Assembly: GCA_964482535.1 (NCBI GenBank)
Contig: CAYZXU010000086.1
Coordinates: 1-10,119, forward strand
Direction: 5' to 3'
Source: CAYZXU01 sp964482535
GTDB taxonomy: Bacteria > Desulfobacterota > Desulfobacteria > Desulfobacterales > BuS5
DNA: 10,119 nucleotides
Positions 6,937 through 10,119 of this stretch are shown piece by piece. Within the stretch, counting starts at the first letter, position 1; every line of letters starts with the position of its first letter. The translations under genes were made by a program, and so were the position numbers. The notes below the pieces were generated by a model. It made no database searches and was not told where the DNA came from. It was given only the letters and a program-made list of their open reading frames with translations.

Positions 6937-8315
6937 TATTTTTCCACGGACAATGCCAGTTCATTGGCAATTATATTAATTTTATCAATTGTGTGATCAA
7001 AATTAGGCATATTTAATCCCAGATTATCCAGTTCACAGGCTTTTAGCGTGCCTTTTTCAGCAATATAGCCTGCAACAGATTCTTGTTTTAAATAATCATT
7101 TGGCCCGTAAGTGCCGGAATATCTTTTTAAGAATTTTTCTTTCCCTGAAAAATCCTGGCTTAACATTATCAGATTGTTAAATTCTTTTATCAGATAATCA
7201 CTATGTGTTGTAATCAGCACCTTCAAACCACTATTAACACAGCGCGCCAGCAACCGTGCCATTTCAATCTGATTGGCCGTATCTAGATGACTTTCCGGTT
7301 CGTCAATAATCAACAGTTGATTTTCACGCGCCATATGTTTAAGAAAAAAATAAAGATCAGACAACCCTCTGGCCGAAGATGAAGCGAGATGAAGTGGTAT
7401 ATCGAACTTACCCTGTTTACGGGCTTTGGAAATAAAACGGATTTCTCCGTTCTTGTGTTTGAAATATCCACCCAGCATTTCCTTGACATCATCAGACAAT
7501 TTGCCGTCAAAGAGAGAAGCTCGTTTTTTCTGAATAAACTCCAGATCACGAGTGTAGTCGATATTATCTTTTATTGGCTGTGCATAACGCGAACTTGCCT
7601 GATCCATAAGCAGAAAGAAAGGATCGATATCTTTTTTGTTTCCTTTATCTTTTAGTTTCTGCAAGGTTTCTACCAGACGGTTTTTAGTGAAATCCAGTTC
7701 TTTATAAAAAAGAGAAATCCCAAATCGTTCGGCGGAAAGAATAAAAGGATCTGGAAGGTTGGGCACACATAGCCCAATAAAAGAAGCAATCAGCATATCT
7801 TTTATGATTTCAGGCGGTGGGGATGATTCATAGTTTCGTAAGTTAAAAGATAAAATACCTTTGTCAAAAGCAGCAGTTATATTATATTCACCTTTTCTGC
7901 CTATTTTAAATCCAACAGTGTTTTTCCGTTTTTCATCGAATAAATATTCAGGATAGAAAAAAAATTCAGCTCCCACAAATTCATCTACTGGCGAACTAAA
8001 AATCTCGGATATGATGTCGGCTGATATTCGGAATATATTCTTAACGAGTTTTTTTGCCATATTATCAAAGTTTTCAACAGGGAATTGGGCATTACCAGAA
8101 TCGAATATTTTCTGTACAGCTTTATCGGAATCAAAGGGCAAATCTTTGACTCTGTGCCCCCAAAAAAAAGGCTTTTGCGCTAATTTTAAAAAACTATCCA
8201 GAGTATAGGCCAGATACGTTTTTCCGGTATTATTGGCACCTGCTATAATTGTTAAATCTTTTAGTTCCAGTTCTGCTTTATTAACAGGACCGATATTTTT
8301 AAATATTGCTTTCAT
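6936..8315 (-). CDS. ABC/RecF-type ATPase (AAA_15/AAA_21-like), nuclease-coupled
   Basis: A 459-residue cytoplasmic ATPase of the SMC/RecF/OLD-like class. Walker A is GANNTGKT (26-33). The middle part carries LSAERFGISLFYKEL (193-207), a block typical of AAA_15-like predicted ATPases. A signature-like segment ASSSARGLSDL (311-321), Walker B LLIIDEPESHLD (334-345) and an H-loop TTHSDYLI (369-376) complete an ABC-type head. The insertion between Walker A and the signature is mostly helical. Only about 80 residues follow the H-loop, too few for the TOPRIM nuclease of full OLD proteins; the nuclease may be supplied by the next gene, which overlaps by one base. Such ATPase-nuclease pairs are often phage-defence modules, but the exact system is not recognised. 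Start: AAGGG lies about 10 bases before the ATG at 8315, and the fold's first strand (KAIFKNIGPV) begins at once. No promoter of good quality was found; a perfect dyad lies upstream at 8380-8404. Confidence 0.9.
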   Translation of the reverse strand: MKAIFKNIGPVNKAELELKDLTIIAGANNTGKTYLAYTLDSFLKLAQKPFFWGHRVKDLPFDSDKAVQKIFDSGNAQFPVENFDNMAKKLVKNIFRISADIISEIFSSPVDEFVGAEFFFYPEYLFDEKRKNTVGFKIGRKGEYNITAAFDKGILSFNLRNYESSPPPEIIKDMLIASFIGLCVPNLPDPFILSAERFGISLFYKELDFTKNRLVETLQKLKDKGNKKDIDPFFLLMDQASSRYAQPIKDNIDYTRDLEFIQKKRASLFDGKLSDDVKEMLGGYFKHKNGEIRFISKARKQGKFDIPLHLASSSARGLSDLYFFLKHMARENQLLIIDEPESHLDTANQIEMARLLARCVNSGLKVLITTHSDYLIKEFNNLIMLSQDFSGKEKFLKRYSGTYGPNDYLKQESVAGYIAEKGTLKACELDNLGLNMPNFDHTIDKINIIANELALSVEK

Positions 8316-8379
8316 AATAAAATCACCCTTAATTTTTCAATGCCACGGTCATCAATAATTTTTACGGCAGGTGAACACT

Positions 8380-8404
8380 GTTAATAACTTTTTGATTTAT
8401 TAAC
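8380..8404. promoter_or_regulatory. Perfect 8-bp dyad upstream of the ATPase gene, possible operator
   Basis: GTTAATAA-N9-TTATTAAC, with both half-sites perfect, lies 65 bases upstream of the ATPase start. The half-site centres are about 17 bases apart, fitting a dimeric regulator bound over one and a half to two turns. The alternative is a simple RNA hairpin, but AT-only stems of this kind are weak. A TATTAT -10-like hexamer without a good -35 lies next to it. Confidence 0.45.
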
Positions 8405-8503
8405 ATAAATAATAGGCGAAGGCAACGAAAGGGGATGTTTTTTATATAAAATTTATAGATGACAAGTACCAGCAGGTTAGAACATTTGCTAAGAAAATTT
8501 TTT

Positions 8504-8528
8504 ATATGACCATTTTGCATGGCCATAT
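8504..8528 (-). terminator. Hairpin after tRNA-Gln, possible terminator or processing site
   Basis: A 10-bp stem ATATGGCCAT / ATGGTCATAT (one G-U pair) with a 5-base loop starts 4 bases after the tRNA CCA and is followed by A6 then TTTTCTT. The T run is delayed, so termination would be imperfect; alternatively the hairpin guides 3' processing. It separates gltX-tRNA from the ATPase module. Confidence 0.45.
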
Positions 8529-8532
8529 AATA

Positions 8533-8606
8533 TGGCTGGGAGACAAGGATTCGAACCTTGGTTGGCGGAGTCAGAGTCCGCAGTCCTGCCGCTGGACGAT
8601 CTCCCA
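8533..8606 (-). tRNA. tRNA-Gln (anticodon CUG)
   Basis: A full 74-base cloverleaf with an encoded CCA. The acceptor stem TGGGAGA/TCTCCCA has the U1-A72 pair typical of bacterial tRNA-Gln and discriminator G. The D arm is GTCC-AGCGGCA-GGAC. The anticodon stem GCGGA/TCCGC encloses loop CTCTGAC (anticodon CTG, reading CAG), the variable loop has 4 bases, and the T arm is CAAGG-TTCGAAT-CCTTG. It lies 46 bases downstream of gltX on the same strand, so the two may be co-transcribed. In bacteria without GlnRS, a relaxed GluRS charges this tRNA with Glu and GatCAB converts it to Gln; the linkage fits this but does not prove it. Confidence 0.97.
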
Positions 8607-8652
8607 ATTTTGTTGGTATATAAAATATACAGCTAATAAAAGTCAACTACAT

Positions 8653-10056
8653 TTATTGCTTTTTTTCAATAAAATCTATGGCCTTTTCAAGTCTGTCAAC
8701 AACATCCTCTTTTCCAAGGACTTCAATTATCTCAAAAATTCCAGGGCTTACTGTTTTACCGGTTAAGGCGACCCTGACCGGTTGAGCAATTTTGCCCAGC
8801 TTCAACCCTGTCTGTTCCATAACCGTTTTGAATGAATCTTCCAGACTGTTTATATCAAAAAACTCAAGCTTGTCAAATTTTTGAGCCAGCAGCTTGAGGG
8901 GCTCCAGGGAGCTTGCCTTAAAGACTTTTTTCACTGCTTTTTCATCATATGAAATATTTTTATTAAAATAAAAAATTGCCCCGTCTGCCATTTCAAGAAG
9001 TGTTTTACTCCTTGTGTTAAGAGTCTTGATAACATTTTCAAGGAAATCGCCCTGAATGGCATCGCAGCCTCTTTCATGCAAAAAAGGCAAAAGATGCACA
9101 GCGAGATCTTTTGGAGCCATATCTTTGATATGATCTGCATTTAAAGAGAGAAGTTTTTCCTTATTAAAAACCCCGGCAGATTTTCCTATGTTTTTAAGGG
9201 TAAATTTTTCTATTAAATCCGATTTTGTGAAAAATTCCTGGTCTCCGTAGGACCATCCAAGCCTCACAAGATAATTTAAGAGAGCATCCGGGAGATATCC
9301 CATGTCTCTGTATGCTGTAACCGACATAGCGCCATGTCTTTTGCTCAAACGGGTTTTGTCAGCGCCAAGAACCATGGGCACATGGGCATATGACGGCAAA
9401 TCAGCCCCTAATGCCTTATAAAGCAGTATCTGCTTGGGGGTATTGTTAATGTGATCATCCCCCCTTATTACAGTATTTATATTCATGGTAATGTCATCAA
9501 CAACAACTGCCATGTTATATGTGGGCATTCCATCGCTGCGGCAGATAATAAAATCATCAAGTTCATTATTTTGAAAAGCTATTCTGCCCCTTATCATATC
9601 TTCAATTACTGTGCTTCCATCTTCCGGCGCTGCAAACCTTATAACGGCATTATCAGTTTTTTTCAGTCCCCTGTTTCTGCAGGTACCATCATATTTGGGC
9701 TTTTGACCTGTTTCCATAGCTTTTTTTCTCATTGCATCGAGTTCTTCTGGAGAACATGTGCAATAGTATGCCTTGCCCGAATCAATGAGTTTTTGGATAT
9801 ACTCCTTATAAATATCTGTTCTCCGGGATTGAAAAAAAGGTCCCTGATCCCAGTCCATTCCCAGCCATTCAAGAGCTTCAAAAATAGCATTAACCGAGGA
9901 CTCTGTGGAACGCTTTGTATCGGTATCTTCAATCCTCAAAACAAAAGTTCCTTTACTGTGGCGCGCATAAAGCCAGTTGAAAAGAGCTGTTCTGGCTCCT
10001 CCGACATGGAGATATCCTGTGGGGCTGGGTGGAAATCGTGTAATAATAGTTTTCAT
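8653..10056 (-). CDS. gltX: Glutamyl-tRNA synthetase
   Basis: A 467-residue class I synthetase, normal length, that activates glutamate and joins it to tRNA-Glu (and to tRNA-Gln in organisms with a non-discriminating enzyme). The HIGH region is FPPSPTGYLHVGGARTALFN (8-27), and RIEDTDTKRS (41-50) and the KMSKS-type KTRLSKRHGA (234-243) are present. The catalytic domain also shows PTYNMAVVVDD (178-188) and IRGDDHINNTPKQ (197-209). The C-terminal anticodon domain carries GLKLGKIAQPVRVALTG (about 416-432) and IIEVLGKE. The zinc-type insert has C99, C101 and C126, but the fourth position (His in E. coli) is N128. The start at 10056 places the first strand KTIITRF as in the family; AAGG lies 10 bases upstream. 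tRNA-Gln follows directly. The gene is complete and without frameshift. Confidence 0.98.
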   Translation of the reverse strand: MKTIITRFPPSPTGYLHVGGARTALFNWLYARHSKGTFVLRIEDTDTKRSTESSVNAIFEALEWLGMDWDQGPFFQSRRTDIYKEYIQKLIDSGKAYYCTCSPEELDAMRKKAMETGQKPKYDGTCRNRGLKKTDNAVIRFAAPEDGSTVIEDMIRGRIAFQNNELDDFIICRSDGMPTYNMAVVVDDITMNINTVIRGDDHINNTPKQILLYKALGADLPSYAHVPMVLGADKTRLSKRHGAMSVTAYRDMGYLPDALLNYLVRLGWSYGDQEFFTKSDLIEKFTLKNIGKSAGVFNKEKLLSLNADHIKDMAPKDLAVHLLPFLHERGCDAIQGDFLENVIKTLNTRSKTLLEMADGAIFYFNKNISYDEKAVKKVFKASSLEPLKLLAQKFDKLEFFDINSLEDSFKTVMEQTGLKLGKIAQPVRVALTGKTVSPGIFEIIEVLGKEDVVDRLEKAIDFIEKKQ

Positions 10057-10072
10057 TTTATAGCAACCTTGA

Positions 10073-10096
10073 TGGTCTCGTAAAAAGTCGAGATCA
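10073..10096. repeat. Small inverted repeat upstream of gltX
   Basis: TGGTCTCG-TAAAAAGT-CGAGATCA: an 8-bp stem (one G-U) with an 8-base loop, ending 16 bases before the gltX ATG. No T run follows on either strand. It may be a leader hairpin, an operator, or one copy of a short dispersed palindrome; no second copy lies in this window. Confidence 0.35.
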
Positions 10097-10119
10097 ATTG
10101 GACAGTAGATTATGAGCGT

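Noticed and set aside
6044..8606. Integrated island at the tRNA-Gln 3' end
   Set aside because: The module lies at the tRNA 3' side, but I found no second copy of the tRNA end, no integrase and no excisionase in the window.
8362..8646. 94-codon minus-strand open frame between gltX and the ATPase gene
   Set aside because: It reads straight through the tRNA-Gln gene; the translation has no domain character.
9451..10083. 210-codon plus-strand frame antisense to gltX
   Set aside because: Entirely shadow of the certain gltX gene, rich in Cys/Ile/Ser as antisense frames often are, and without a ribosome binding site or motif.

Overview
The window looks like the chromosome of an AT-rich Gram-negative bacterium. 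The AcnA-type aconitase, the GluRS and the general sequence style suggest Desulfobacterota (a Desulfobacterales-like sulfate reducer), but that is an impression from familiarity and was not computed. One gene (an amidohydrolase) lies on the plus strand. All other supported genes are on the minus strand, so transcription of most of the window runs right to left.

From right to left: gltX (glutamyl-tRNA synthetase) is followed 46 bp later by a tRNA-Gln(CUG) gene, and then by a hairpin that may end or process this transcript. Next comes a two-gene module with a 1-nt stop/start overlap: an ABC/RecF-type ATPase of 459 residues and a small protein carrying a D-x17-E-x-K signature of PD-(D/E)XK nucleases. 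I did not recognise this pair as a named system. It is the best candidate here for an undescribed (possibly anti-phage) system. A perfect 8-bp dyad lies ahead of the ATPase. The nuclease-like gene ends at an A_AAA_AAA slippery run, where a -1 shift would add 18 plausible residues.

After a roughly 400-bp gene-free stretch holding a near-consensus sigma70 promoter comes a tight cluster: a nucleotidyltransferase-fold-like protein whose catalytic acidic pair looks lost, a TPM-domain protein with a Gly-rich tail, a LemA protein, and acnA. The first two overlap by 17 nt and the others are 38-65 bp apart, so they are probably one transcription unit linking an envelope TPM/LemA pair to a TCA-cycle enzyme.

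At the left end the amidohydrolase gene converges on acnA. Beyond it, the leftmost 220 bases hold an open frame on the minus strand that runs off the window and is preceded by a TTGACA promoter-like sequence; it is probably the start of another gene or a gene remnant.
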